Positions 7,797 through 15,624 of a DNA stretch of 42,190 nucleotides are shown here, in pieces. The notes under the pieces are model-generated. The model was given only the letters and a program-made list of their open reading frames with translations, had not been told where the DNA came from and searched no databases. The translations under genes were made by a program, and so were the position numbers. Numbering within the stretch: position 1 is the first letter of the stretch; every line of letters begins with the position of its first letter. Source of the DNA: Kutzneria sp. 744 (lineage in GTDB: Bacteria; Actinomycetota; Actinomycetes; Mycobacteriales; Pseudonocardiaceae); the NCBI RefSeq assembly GCF_000568255.1, contig NZ_KK037166.1, forward strand, positions 4,895,831 to 4,938,020. Reading direction: 5' to 3'.

Positions 7797-8929
7797 GACG
7801 CGGCCTCCTTCTTGTCGCCGCTGTCCGCGAGGTGCTCCTCGACGACCACCTCGGGGTTGTCGATCAGGAGGGCCGCGAGCGGCTCCTCGGCGCCGATCTC
7901 CTTGCGGGCGAACAGCTTCTTCGGATCCTCGTAACCGGCGAGGTCGTTCCACCGGTGGCACCGGCTGTGGTGGACCACCGCGCCGCCGATCTCCAGCAGG
8001 TCCGGCTCCGACTCGTGGCACACCGGTGCCACCAGCGGGCAGCGCGGCGAGAAGGCGCAGCCCGTCGGCAGGTTGACCAGCGAGGGCGGGGCGCCGCTGA
8101 TCGGGGTCAGCTTCTGCCCGATCAGGCTCGGGTCCGGGTTGGAGCCGAGCAGGCCCACCGTGTACGGCATGCGCGGGGCGTCGAACACGTCGTCGACGGT
8201 GCCGGCCTCGACCACGGTGCCGGCGTACATGACCTGCACCTTGTCCACCATGCCGGCCACGACACCCAGGTCGTGGGTGATCATGATGATGGCCGCGTTG
8301 GTGTCGTCCCGGATCCGCAGCAGCGTCTCCAGGATCTGCGCCTGCACCGTCACGTCCAGCGCGGTGGTCGGCTCGTCGGCGATGATCACGTCCGGGTCGT
8401 TGATGATCGCCATGGCGATCACCACGCGCTGCCGCATGCCGCCGGAGAACTCGTGCGGGTACTGCTTGGCCCGCCGGTCCGGCTGCGGGATGCCGACCTG
8501 CTCCAGCGCCTCGACGGCCTTGGCCCACGCGGCCTTCTTGGACACCTTGTGGTGCTCAAGGTAGGCCTCGGACAGCTGCGCCCCCACCGTGAAAACTGGG
8601 TTGAGCGAAGTCATCGGGTCCTGGAAGATCATGGACACCGAGTTGCCGCGGAACTTGCGCATCTCGTTGTAGCTCAGGCCGTTGAGCTCCTGGCCGCGGT
8701 ACGAGATGGAGCCCGAGATCCGGGCGCTACGAGGCAGCAGGCCGAGAATCGCCATGGAGGACACCGATTTGCCGGAGCCGGACTCGCCGACGACCCCCAG
8801 CACCTCACGCGGCTTCAGGTCGAACGACAGGTCGCGCACCGCGTGCACGACGCCGTCGTCGGTGGGGAACTCGACCGTCAGGTCGGCCACCCGGAGCAGC
8901 GGCTCGTTCGGGTCGATCGTCTCGGTCAT
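7793..8929 (-). CDS. oppD: Oligopeptide ABC transporter ATP-binding protein OppD
   Basis: First ATPase of the importer, 378 residues. Walker A is [16 protein letters not shown], the Q-loop is [11 protein letters not shown], the signature is [14 protein letters not shown], Walker B is [12 protein letters not shown], and the H-loop is [10 protein letters not shown]. The C-terminal domain has [10 protein letters not shown]. It should power peptide uptake as a heterodimer with OppF on the inner face of the membrane. The start is either ATG 8929-8927 or the GTG one codon before it (8932-8930), which overlaps the oppC stop as GTGA; both leave the genes coupled. The acidic C-terminal tail after the HRWND motif is longer than in enterobacterial OppD. 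Confidence 0.92.
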   Translation of the reverse strand: MTETIDPNEPLLRVADLTVEFPTDDGVVHAVRDLSFDLKPREVLGVVGESGSGKSVSSMAILGLLPRSARISGSISYRGQELNGLSYNEMRKFRGNSVSMIFQDPMTSLNPVFTVGAQLSEAYLEHHKVSKKAAWAKAVEALEQVGIPQPDRRAKQYPHEFSGGMRQRVVIAMAIINDPDVIIADEPTTALDVTVQAQILETLLRIRDDTNAAIIMITHDLGVVAGMVDKVQVMYAGTVVEAGTVDDVFDAPRMPYTVGLLGSNPDPSLIGQKLTPISGAPPSLVNLPTGCAFSPRCPLVAPVCHESEPDLLEIGGAVVHHSRCHRWNDLAGYEDPKKLFARKEIGAEEPLAALLIDNPEVVVEEHLADSGDKKEAAS

Positions 8930-9849
8930 CACGCACGCACCTTCGTCTGCCTCGGGTCGAACGCGTCACGCAGTCCGTCACCGATGAAGCTGATCGTCAT
9001 CGAGATCGCCACGATGGCCAGGAACGGGCCCCAGAACAGCCACGGGCGCAGCAGCACCTGGGTGTAGTTGTCCTGGACGATCAGGCCGAGCGAGGTGTCC
9101 GGCAGTTGCACGCCGAGACCGATGAACGACAGCGCGGCCTCGGTCAGCACGGCCGTGGACACCGACAGCGTGGCGTTGACCGTGATGGTGCCGATCATGT
9201 TCGGGATCAGGTGCTTGAACACGATGTGCCAGGTGCCGCCGCCCGAGGCCCGGGAGGCCTCGACGAACTCGCGGGCCGACAGCGACAGCGCCTCACCGCG
9301 GGTGATGCGGGCGATCTGCATCCAGTTGAACAGCGCCAGCACCGCGGCCACGATGTACCAGCTGGGCGCGAAGGCGTGCACCAGCAGGGCGGTCAGCGCG
9401 ATCTGCGGCACGATCAGGAACAGGTCGACCAGCCGCATCAGGCTGCTGTCGACGAGGCCCTTCAGGTAGCCGGCGACGGCACCGATCAGCACGCCGACGA
9501 TGGTCGAGCTGATCGCCACCGTGAAGGCGATGGCCAGCGAGAACTGGGTGCCGCGCAGCAGCTGGGCGAAGGCGTCCCGGCCCAGCTGGTCGGTGCCCAG
9601 CAGGTGGCCGCCGCCGGGCCGTAGGTAGCTGCCCGCCCTGGTGTCGGCGTAGCTGAACTTCAGGAACATCGGCACCACGAACGACGCGACCGCCAGCAGC
9701 ACCAGCACGGCGAGGCTGACCATGGCCAGGCGGTGCCGCACGAAGCGGCCGAGAATGATCGAGGTCTGAGAACGCGCCTTGGCGTCGAACTCGTGGCGCA
9801 CGGCGACCGCGCCGCCGCCGTCGCCTGCGGTCTGGGTTGCGTTAGCCAA
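8929..9849 (-). CDS. oppC: Oligopeptide ABC transporter permease OppC
   Basis: Inner-membrane permease of 306 residues with an N-terminal OppC-type segment (FVRHRLAMVSLAVLVLLAVAS) and a binding-protein-dependent transport domain. The EAA loop that docks with the ATPases is EFVEASRASGGG...IPNMIG. GTDQLGRDAFAQLLRG is a strong OppC signature. The start is an unusual TTG at 9849-9847, which overlaps the oppB stop by 8 bases; no later start preserves the family-like N-terminus. It pairs with OppB to form the pore. Confidence 0.9.
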   Translation of the reverse strand: MANATQTAGDGGGAVAVRHEFDAKARSQTSIILGRFVRHRLAMVSLAVLVLLAVASFVVPMFLKFSYADTRAGSYLRPGGGHLLGTDQLGRDAFAQLLRGTQFSLAIAFTVAISSTIVGVLIGAVAGYLKGLVDSSLMRLVDLFLIVPQIALTALLVHAFAPSWYIVAAVLALFNWMQIARITRGEALSLSAREFVEASRASGGGTWHIVFKHLIPNMIGTITVNATLSVSTAVLTEAALSFIGLGVQLPDTSLGLIVQDNYTQVLLRPWLFWGPFLAIVAISMTISFIGDGLRDAFDPRQTKVRA

Positions 9850-10840
9850 GGCGAATCCTCGGGTCGAGAAGGCCGTAGAGCAGGTCCGAGATCAGGTTGA
9901 ACACCACGACGACCGTCGCGGTCACCGCGAACCAGCCCATCAGGGTCGGTGGGTCGTAGTTGGACACGGCCTTCACCAGCACCGTGCCCATGCCGTTCCA
10001 GCCGAAGACCCGCTCGGTGATGATGGCGCCGCCGATGATGGCGCCGATGTTGAGCGCGAACAGGGTGCTGACCGGGATGAGCGCGTTGCGCATGGCGTGA
10101 CGGAAGATCACCCGGCTCTGCGAGAGGCCCTTGGCGCGGGCGGTGCGCACGTAGTCGGCGTTGAGCGTCTCCAGCATGGAGGCGCGCTGGAACCGGCTGT
10201 ACGCGGCGAAGCTGATGGTCATCAGCGAGATCGTCGGTAGCAGGAAGGTTCCGGAGTAGCTGACGATGACCTGGCCGAGGTTGCTGCCGAAGCCGCCGGG
10301 CGGTGGGCCCGCGGTGGTCAGCCAGCGCTTGAGGTGCAGCGACTGGAGCAGGTCGTTGAACTGGATGCCGTAGTTCTTGACCACGACGGCCACACAGGCG
10401 ATCGGCATCGAGAACATCAGGAACGCGACGCTGGTCATCAGGTAGTCGAAGATCGAGTACTGGCGGACGGCCGAGAACACGCCGACGCCGATGCCCAGCA
10501 CGAGCGCGATCAGCTCGGCCCCGATGACCAGGCGCATGGTCACCCACAGGGCGCTGGACACGGTGGTGAACACCGGGCTCTGCGCCTCGCCGAGCGCGAC
10601 GCTGGTGCCCCAGTCGCCGCGCAGGAAGCTGGTCAGCCAGTCCCAGTACCGGACCAGGATCGAGTGGTCCAGGCCGAGCTGGACGGACAGGGAGTGGATC
10701 TGCTGCGCCGTGACGCCCGGCTTGGTGCGCAGCCCGGCCAGGGGGTCGCCGGCCGAGGCCACGAGTATGAAGACGAGGAAGCTGCCGATCAACAGGATGG
10801 GTATGGAGATCAGCAACCGTCGAATCAGGTATTGGAACAC
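9842..10840 (-). CDS. oppB: Oligopeptide ABC transporter permease OppB
   Basis: Inner-membrane permease of 332 residues. The N-terminus (MFQYLIRRLLISIPILLIGSF) is the classic OppB/DppB entry with the first membrane helix, and GLDHSILVRYWDWL is the typical periplasmic-loop motif. The EAA loop reads NADYVRTARAKGLS...HAMRNALIP. GTG 10840-10838 is the only sensible start. It follows oppA after a 163-base gap, the only sizeable gap in the operon. Confidence 0.92.
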   Translation of the reverse strand: MFQYLIRRLLISIPILLIGSFLVFILVASAGDPLAGLRTKPGVTAQQIHSLSVQLGLDHSILVRYWDWLTSFLRGDWGTSVALGEAQSPVFTTVSSALWVTMRLVIGAELIALVLGIGVGVFSAVRQYSIFDYLMTSVAFLMFSMPIACVAVVVKNYGIQFNDLLQSLHLKRWLTTAGPPPGGFGSNLGQVIVSYSGTFLLPTISLMTISFAAYSRFQRASMLETLNADYVRTARAKGLSQSRVIFRHAMRNALIPVSTLFALNIGAIIGGAIITERVFGWNGMGTVLVKAVSNYDPPTLMGWFAVTATVVVVFNLISDLLYGLLDPRIRLG

Positions 10841-10942
10841 GGGTTGCTCCTCGACGACCTCACCGGGCGCTGGTCGGGTAGCCGGCTGGAGCGAGGTCTG
10901 CCTGGACGGGTGGGGACGGGGTCAGTGGTGAACACGGGTGCG

Positions 10943-10978
10943 CCCCGGCGCCGATCGCGAGCGCGACCGACGCCGGGG
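10943..10978 (-). other. Short inverted repeat between oppA and oppB
   Basis: CCCCGGCG at 10943-10950 pairs with CGCCGGGG at 10971-10978 around 20 bases, about 25 bases after the oppA stop in the direction of transcription. Position and structure suggest partial termination or protection of the oppA transcript, which would set more binding protein than permease. This role is inferred. Confidence 0.4.
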
Positions 10979-11003
10979 AGCTTCACACCCGGGGTACAGC
11001 AGA

Positions 11004-12806
11004 TCAGGCGTTCGGCTTCTGCCACTCGTTGGCGTTCCACATCGAGCCGTAGTAGCTCTGGAAGTACGCCTTGTCGATGTCACCGGTGTAGGCCCACATG
11101 TTCGGGGGCTGGAACAGCGGGAACGTCGAGTAGGTGTCGGCGATCGCCTTGTCCGCGGTCTGGTAGTCCGTCACCGCGGCGGCGTCGTCGGTCTGCGCCA
11201 GCGCCTTGGCGAAGGCGGCGTCGGCGGCCGGCGAGGTCGTGCCGTTCCAGTTCTGGTTGCCGCCGGTCTTGTAGGTGGTGATGCCGGCGGAGTGGAACGG
11301 AGCCACCGACCAGGCGAACAGCGCCACGTCGTAGTCGCTGTCGCTGACCCGCTTGTCCAGGAAGTTCGCGTCGGTGTCGTCCTGGATGTCGATGCCGGCC
11401 GCCTTGCACTCCTGCTGGAGCAGCGCGACGGTCTGCTTGCGGCGCGGGATGTCGGTGTGGCTGATCTTGAACGTCAGCTTCTGGCCGCCCTTGGCCATGA
11501 TGCCGTCCGGACCCGGGGCCCAGCCGTCAGAGGTCAGCGTGGCCTTGGCGGTCGCCGGGTTGGAGATCAGCTTGTCCGAGTAGTTGTCGGCGTAGCCGGG
11601 CATGCCCGGGAAGAAGATGACGCTGTTGAACGGCTTGGCGTCCGGCTGGACCTGCTTGATCAGCTTGTCCACCAGCTCGTTGCGGTTGATGCACTGGCCG
11701 AAGGCCTTGCGCACCGCCTCGTCCTGGAAGATCGGGCGCTTCAGGTTCAGGTCGAGGTGCTCGAAGTTCAGGCCGGCGTTGGCGCCGTAGGTGATGCCCG
11801 ACGAGCCGAGGCCCTGCAGCGTCTGCGCGGCGTTGGCGTCCGGCTGCGCCGAGGACAGGACCTGCTCCTCGTTGTTCTGCAGCGCCTGCACCTGGGCGTT
11901 GGAGTCGGGGATCGCCTTGAGGGTGATCTTCGCCGGGCCGCCGGGGTTGCCGGTCCACTTCGGGTTGCGCACCAGCGTGATGGACGAGCCCTGCTGCCAG
12001 TCGCTGATCATGTACGCGCCGGAGCCGGGGGCCAGGTCGGCCTTGAAGCCCTTCCAGCCGGTGTTCCAGAAGTCCGAGACCTTGGTCAGGATGTCGGCCG
12101 GGCTCTTCGGGGTCACCTGGGTGATGTCCGAGACGCCGGTCTGCTTCTCCAGCACGTGGGCCGGGAGCAGGTCGTCGGAGATGCCGAACAGGCTCTTCCA
12201 GTCACCGAACGGCGACGAGAACTCCGTGACGAAGGTCTGGTCGTCCTGGCACTTGGCCGAGTCGATCTGGCTGTAGCCGGTGGTGGCGCCGGGCAGGAAG
12301 TACGTGGTCTTGCCGTCCGGCTTGAGGTCCGTGCCGCTCTGGGCCAGCCACGCCAGGTAGAAGTCCTTGCAGTTCCAGGCGGCGCCGTCGGACCAGCTCA
12401 CACCCTTCTTGATCTTAGGCGCTTGCTGCTTGGGGCTGGTCGAGGTGACCTCGACCGAGTCCATGACGTCCTTGTTCAGCAGGACCTTGTTGTTGCCGTC
12501 CAACACGAACGGCCGCGCGAGGACCTGGATCAGCGCGTAGCTGTTGTAGGACTGGACCGCGTCGGACGTCGCGTTGTTGTACGCGGTAAACGGCTTGTCG
12601 GTCGAAACAACGACCGGGCCAATGTCGTTGACCTTCGGCGCGGTGTAGGTGTCCCCGGATTCACCCTTGCCAATGGCCGCGCTCGCGAGTCCGCCCGAAC
12701 CCGACCCATTGTCCTGACCGCCACCACTGGAGCCGCCACATGCGGTCAGCATGAGCGCGGCGCCAGCCATCACCGCGATCGCGGGGATCGCTTTCGATCT
12801 CCTCAT
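11004..12806 (-). CDS. oppA: Oligopeptide ABC transporter substrate-binding lipoprotein OppA
   Basis: Family 5 solute-binding protein, 600 residues, anchored outside the membrane. The lipoprotein signal MRRSKAIPAIAVMAGAALML is followed by lipobox LTAC. The body shows family 5 features such as WSDGAAWNCKDFYLAW and VRKAFGQCINRNELVDKLI. ATG 12806-12804 is preferred because it begins the signal peptide and has an AGGAGGG site 9 bases upstream; the ATG seven codons earlier does not. First gene of oppABCDF. Peptide uptake is the likely role, but the exact ligand cannot be told. Confidence 0.92.
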   Translation of the reverse strand: MRRSKAIPAIAVMAGAALMLTACGGSSGGGQDNGSGSGGLASAAIGKGESGDTYTAPKVNDIGPVVVSTDKPFTAYNNATSDAVQSYNSYALIQVLARPFVLDGNNKVLLNKDVMDSVEVTSTSPKQQAPKIKKGVSWSDGAAWNCKDFYLAWLAQSGTDLKPDGKTTYFLPGATTGYSQIDSAKCQDDQTFVTEFSSPFGDWKSLFGISDDLLPAHVLEKQTGVSDITQVTPKSPADILTKVSDFWNTGWKGFKADLAPGSGAYMISDWQQGSSITLVRNPKWTGNPGGPAKITLKAIPDSNAQVQALQNNEEQVLSSAQPDANAAQTLQGLGSSGITYGANAGLNFEHLDLNLKRPIFQDEAVRKAFGQCINRNELVDKLIKQVQPDAKPFNSVIFFPGMPGYADNYSDKLISNPATAKATLTSDGWAPGPDGIMAKGGQKLTFKISHTDIPRRKQTVALLQQECKAAGIDIQDDTDANFLDKRVSDSDYDVALFAWSVAPFHSAGITTYKTGGNQNWNGTTSPAADAAFAKALAQTDDAAAVTDYQTADKAIADTYSTFPLFQPPNMWAYTGDIDKAYFQSYYGSMWNANEWQKPNA

Positions 12807-13022
12807 TGACACGTGCCCTCCTAGCACAGGGCGGCAGCGACCCGATCAGGTCGATCTGCACCACCCGGGGACCATAGCGCGCAACAAGCTACTCGACCTG
12901 CGCGCTGTGCCAGGCACCGTAAGAACAGGAATACCCGTGGGTCACTGGGCACACCGGGATCGTGACCAAAGGGTGACACGGTGACAGCGCGTAGCGATTG
13001 AGCAGTTACCGGGCGGGATCGT

Positions 13023-13053
13023 TCGCTACCCGAACGGGGGAAAAATCTGTCAA
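13023..13053 (-). promoter_or_regulatory. Candidate oppA promoter
   Basis: On the minus strand TTGACA (13053-13048) is followed after 18-19 bases by GTAGCG/TAGCGA (about 13029-13023). The -35 is perfect, the -10 is weak. It would give an oppA leader of roughly 200 bases, within the 310-base gap (12807-13116) that holds no gene. Confidence 0.4.
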
Positions 13054-13088
13054 GAGTTGAAATCGGCGGGCGCAGCCATCTTGCCCGA

Positions 13089-13105
13089 ATTAACAGCGAT
13101 TAACA
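13089..13105. repeat. Two ATTAACA direct repeats, 10 bp apart, upstream of the oppA promoter
   Basis: ATTAACA occurs at 13089-13095 and 13099-13105, one helical turn apart, on the upstream side of the putative -35. An AT-rich repeat like this stands out in this GC-rich DNA and could be an activator site. Confidence 0.35.
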
Positions 13106-13116
13106 ACACGAATGGG

Positions 13117-14865
13117 TCATCGGCGAACAGAACGCCGCCACGTCGGCGCGCCGGCAAAGGGCCCAACCAAGGGGGGTCCGCCGTTCACACCAGTGATCTC
13201 GGAACCGGTGGCGAGCACATCGGCCAGTTGGAACAGCGGCATCGCGACGTGCTGGGACCACAGCGCCGGCTCCACCGTGGCCAGCGCGTCCGACAGCGAC
13301 AAAGCGCCGGTCAGGGCCGCTTCGACGGTCGGCTGCAGGCCGTGGTCGCAGAAGCCGTCCGGGTTGGCCGCCGGCAGCGCCGTGCCGCCGTCGGGCAGCG
13401 GTCCCCGGCAGCCGAAGGACGCCGCCAGCACACTGGCCGGGTCGCCGCCAACCGCCTGCGGGACGATCCCGATGTCCACCGAACTGTCGCCGTCGCTACC
13501 CTGGTTGTCGGCAGGGGCGGTGCCGGTGGTCGTGGTCGGCGTGGTGGTCGTGGTGGCCGGCAGCACCGTGCCGAACAGCTGGTCACCGGATGTGTTCAGG
13601 ATCGTCGCCCCGATGCCGGCCGCCGACAGCTGCTGCTGGAGCACGCCGGCCAGCTGTGAATAGGGGGCCCGGTCGTTGGGCGCGCCGATGACGAGGTTGA
13701 GCGGCACGCCGTCCTTGAGCCACGACCCGTTGGTCTTGGTGTAGCCCGCCTGGGTGAGAAGTTGATTCACCAGATCGTGGTTGGGCGCCCCGACGCCGGC
13801 CGGGATCGTCGGCTTGTAGCCCGGCTGCGACGGGGCCAGCACCAGCGAGTCGGCGCGCAGCGAGGCCGACGGGCCGCCGCCCGTGCCCAGGGTGATCAGG
13901 GCCTCCCGGTCGATCGCCGCGAACACGGCGGCCCGCAGCGTCGGATCGGACAGCCGGGCGCCGCCCTGCCGCAGCAGCACCTCGACCACGACCGGGTTGG
14001 GCACCGTGGTCAGGTTGACCGCCTTGCCCAGCTCGGTGAGCGCCTTGGACGTGCTGTCGCTCGGGTTGAGCACCGCCAGCTGGTCGTCGCCGGTCTTGAG
14101 CGCGCTGACCAGATCGGCCGGGCCGGCCTGGCGCAGCACGATCTGCTGCAACTTGGTCGACGCGCCCCAGTAGCGGTCGTTGCGCTGCAACACGATCTCG
14201 CCGCGCTCGGGGTCGATGTTGCGGATGGAGAACGGCCCGCCGGCGGCCGGGAAGGTCTCGCTGAGCGCGCCCGTCCAGCCGCCCGGGGCGTCCTTGAGCA
14301 CGTGCGCCGGCAGCAGGTCGGAGAACAGCGACCGCCAGCCCGGGTAGGGCTGGCTGAAGGTCACGTCGGCGACGCGGCCGCCGTCACGGGCCGAGACGCC
14401 GCTGATGAGGCGGTAGCCGGCCGGGTCGATCACACCGGGCTGGCTGCGCATGTTCTGCCACAGGTAGGCGAAGTCCTCGGCGGCGATCGGCGCGCCGTCG
14501 CCCCAGGCCGCCTGCGGCTGGATGGTGTACGTGACCGTGTACGGGTTGGCCTTGGTCACCTCGGCCGACACCATCAGCGTCTTGTCCAGCAGCGGGCTGC
14601 CGTCCGGGCCGGTGTGGAAAACCGAGGGAAGCACGAGTTCGCCCAGCGCCCGGGTGACCGTCGTCTGGTTGGCCAGCAGGTGCGGGTTGAAGCCGCCCTT
14701 CACACTGTCCACGCCGACCACCAGCTGGGTCGGATCCGTGGGCCTGGTCGGCGTCACCGTCGTCGGCGGGGCGCTGACCAGTGGCGGCGGCGGTGAATCG
14801 GTGCACGCCGTCACCAGTGCGCAGCACGCGGCCGCGAGGGCGAGCAGCGCCGACCTGCCGCGCAC
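13117..14865 (-). CDS. lpqW: LpqW-like solute-binding-family lipoprotein
   Basis: A 582-residue family 5 extracellular solute-binding-protein fold with signal peptide and lipobox VTAC (MRGRSALLALAAACCALVTAC). The mature part has QAAWGDGAPIAAEDFAYLW and RAAVFAAIDREALI, as in OppA-type proteins. It lies one gene from typA as lpqW does in mycobacteria, where LpqW does not import peptides but steers PIM/lipomannan synthesis. That context suggests an LpqW orthologue, but a second peptide-binding protein serving the adjacent Opp system is a real alternative. A low-complexity Thr/Pro tract (TTTTTPTTTTG) interrupts the C-terminal lobe. GTG 14865-14863 has a GGGAGG site. Confidence 0.78.
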   Translation of the reverse strand: MRGRSALLALAAACCALVTACTDSPPPPLVSAPPTTVTPTRPTDPTQLVVGVDSVKGGFNPHLLANQTTVTRALGELVLPSVFHTGPDGSPLLDKTLMVSAEVTKANPYTVTYTIQPQAAWGDGAPIAAEDFAYLWQNMRSQPGVIDPAGYRLISGVSARDGGRVADVTFSQPYPGWRSLFSDLLPAHVLKDAPGGWTGALSETFPAAGGPFSIRNIDPERGEIVLQRNDRYWGASTKLQQIVLRQAGPADLVSALKTGDDQLAVLNPSDSTSKALTELGKAVNLTTVPNPVVVEVLLRQGGARLSDPTLRAAVFAAIDREALITLGTGGGPSASLRADSLVLAPSQPGYKPTIPAGVGAPNHDLVNQLLTQAGYTKTNGSWLKDGVPLNLVIGAPNDRAPYSQLAGVLQQQLSAAGIGATILNTSGDQLFGTVLPATTTTTPTTTTGTAPADNQGSDGDSSVDIGIVPQAVGGDPASVLAASFGCRGPLPDGGTALPAANPDGFCDHGLQPTVEAALTGALSLSDALATVEPALWSQHVAMPLFQLADVLATGSEITGVNGGPPLVGPFAGAPTWRRSVRR

Positions 14866-14894
14866 GAATCCGCCTCCCAGTGGTTATGGCGAAG

Positions 14895-14946
14895 CCCCGT
14901 GTGGTCCATGGCCGGGCTTCAGCCCTCAACTATGGACCACACGGGG
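14895..14946. promoter_or_regulatory. Long perfect inverted repeat upstream of lpqW
   Basis: Arms 14895-14909 and 14932-14946 are perfect 15-base complements around a 22-base loop that itself contains a small GGGC/GCCC stem. It ends 30 bases before the lpqW start. It could be an operator, a 5'-leader structure or a terminator of upstream transcription; the sequence does not decide. Confidence 0.6.
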
Positions 14947-14978
14947 GAATAGACGCGTGCGGGGTGTGTCAGGTTGCT

Positions 14979-15069
14979 GTGCTTGTTGGCGCCGCCTTCG
15001 GCGTCGCGGCTCGGCCGCTCGTGACCGGTGCCTCGCCCTTGCTGGATTTCGAACGCCGCATCGGCTTGG
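14979..15069. repeat. 91-nt imperfect direct repeat, copy A (copy B 15420-15510)
   Basis: Copies A and B lie 441 bases apart. Over the first 50 or so bases there are only four differences, with 29 identical bases in a row (15005-15033 and 15446-15474). Similarity falls towards the 3' end (a shared GGATTTCGA core). Neither copy contains a recognisable gene. Confidence 0.8.
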
Positions 15070-15419
15070 TGGTGGGGACAATTTGTTAGGCATATGTACC
15101 TTGAAGCGGGTGGGCACAATTGAGGTACTCTGACTAAATGGGCAAGCCTCCGTCAGAATACGGCACCACAGAGTAGGCACTCTGGTAGTAGAGCCGGGGA
15201 TCACAAAGGATCCGTTCACAAAAGCCCTATTTATACAATGATTCCGATGGTGGACTCGGCCGAGCCTCCGTGCGTTCAGTGCGACTTTCCAGTCACGTGT
15301 GGCTACGCCACTGTTTGGGTTTCTAGAGCGCTATTCACGCGTAAGTTACGTACCTCTTTAGAAGTTTTAGAGCAGATGAAAACCCAGATCCAGCAACCGG
15401 GCGAAACACCGGCGCGGCA
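15070..15419. other. AT-richer gene-free segment between the direct repeats
   Basis: This 350-base stretch is visibly lower in GC than the rest of the window (TTTATACAATG, TTTAGAAGTTTTAGAGC). Possible reading frames show no family character. Several short hairpins are present on the plus strand (CAGAGTAGGCACTCTG near 15170, GTGGCTACGCCAC near 15300), so an untranslated RNA is possible. It is not a tRNA or other RNA I recognise. Remnant foreign DNA is the main alternative. Confidence 0.45.
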
Positions 15420-15480
15420 GTGCTTGTTGGCACCGCCTCCGGCAGCGCGGCTCGGCCGCTCGTGACCGGTGCCTTCCCTG

Positions 15481-15548
15481 GCCGGATTTCGATCGCCCGC
15501 GTCGGCTCGGACCGGGGTGCGTCGGGTGGCGGGCGATCGAAATCCGGC
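15481..15548 (-). terminator. 20-bp perfect inverted repeat after typA
   Basis: Arms 15481-15500 and 15529-15548 are exact complements over 20 bases with a 28-base loop, starting 77 bases after the typA stop. It is probably the typA terminator, without a T-run. The left arm is also part of direct-repeat copy B. Confidence 0.65.
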
Positions 15549-15624
15549 TGCGGTCCAGGCACCGGCGCGGGCCGAGCAGCCTCCGGAGGGAGGGAGACCG
15601 GCTGGGGTCCTGGGCGGGCTGGGG

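Noticed and set aside
10938-12809. Very long plus-strand open frame of more than 600 codons opposite oppA
   Set aside because: It is the antisense shadow of a well-supported lipoprotein gene in high-GC DNA; its translation is Arg/Val/Gly-rich without family motifs.
15070-15419. tRNA or tmRNA in the AT-richer segment
   Set aside because: Small hairpins are present, but no cloverleaf with T-loop GTTCGA-type sequence and acceptor stem can be built.
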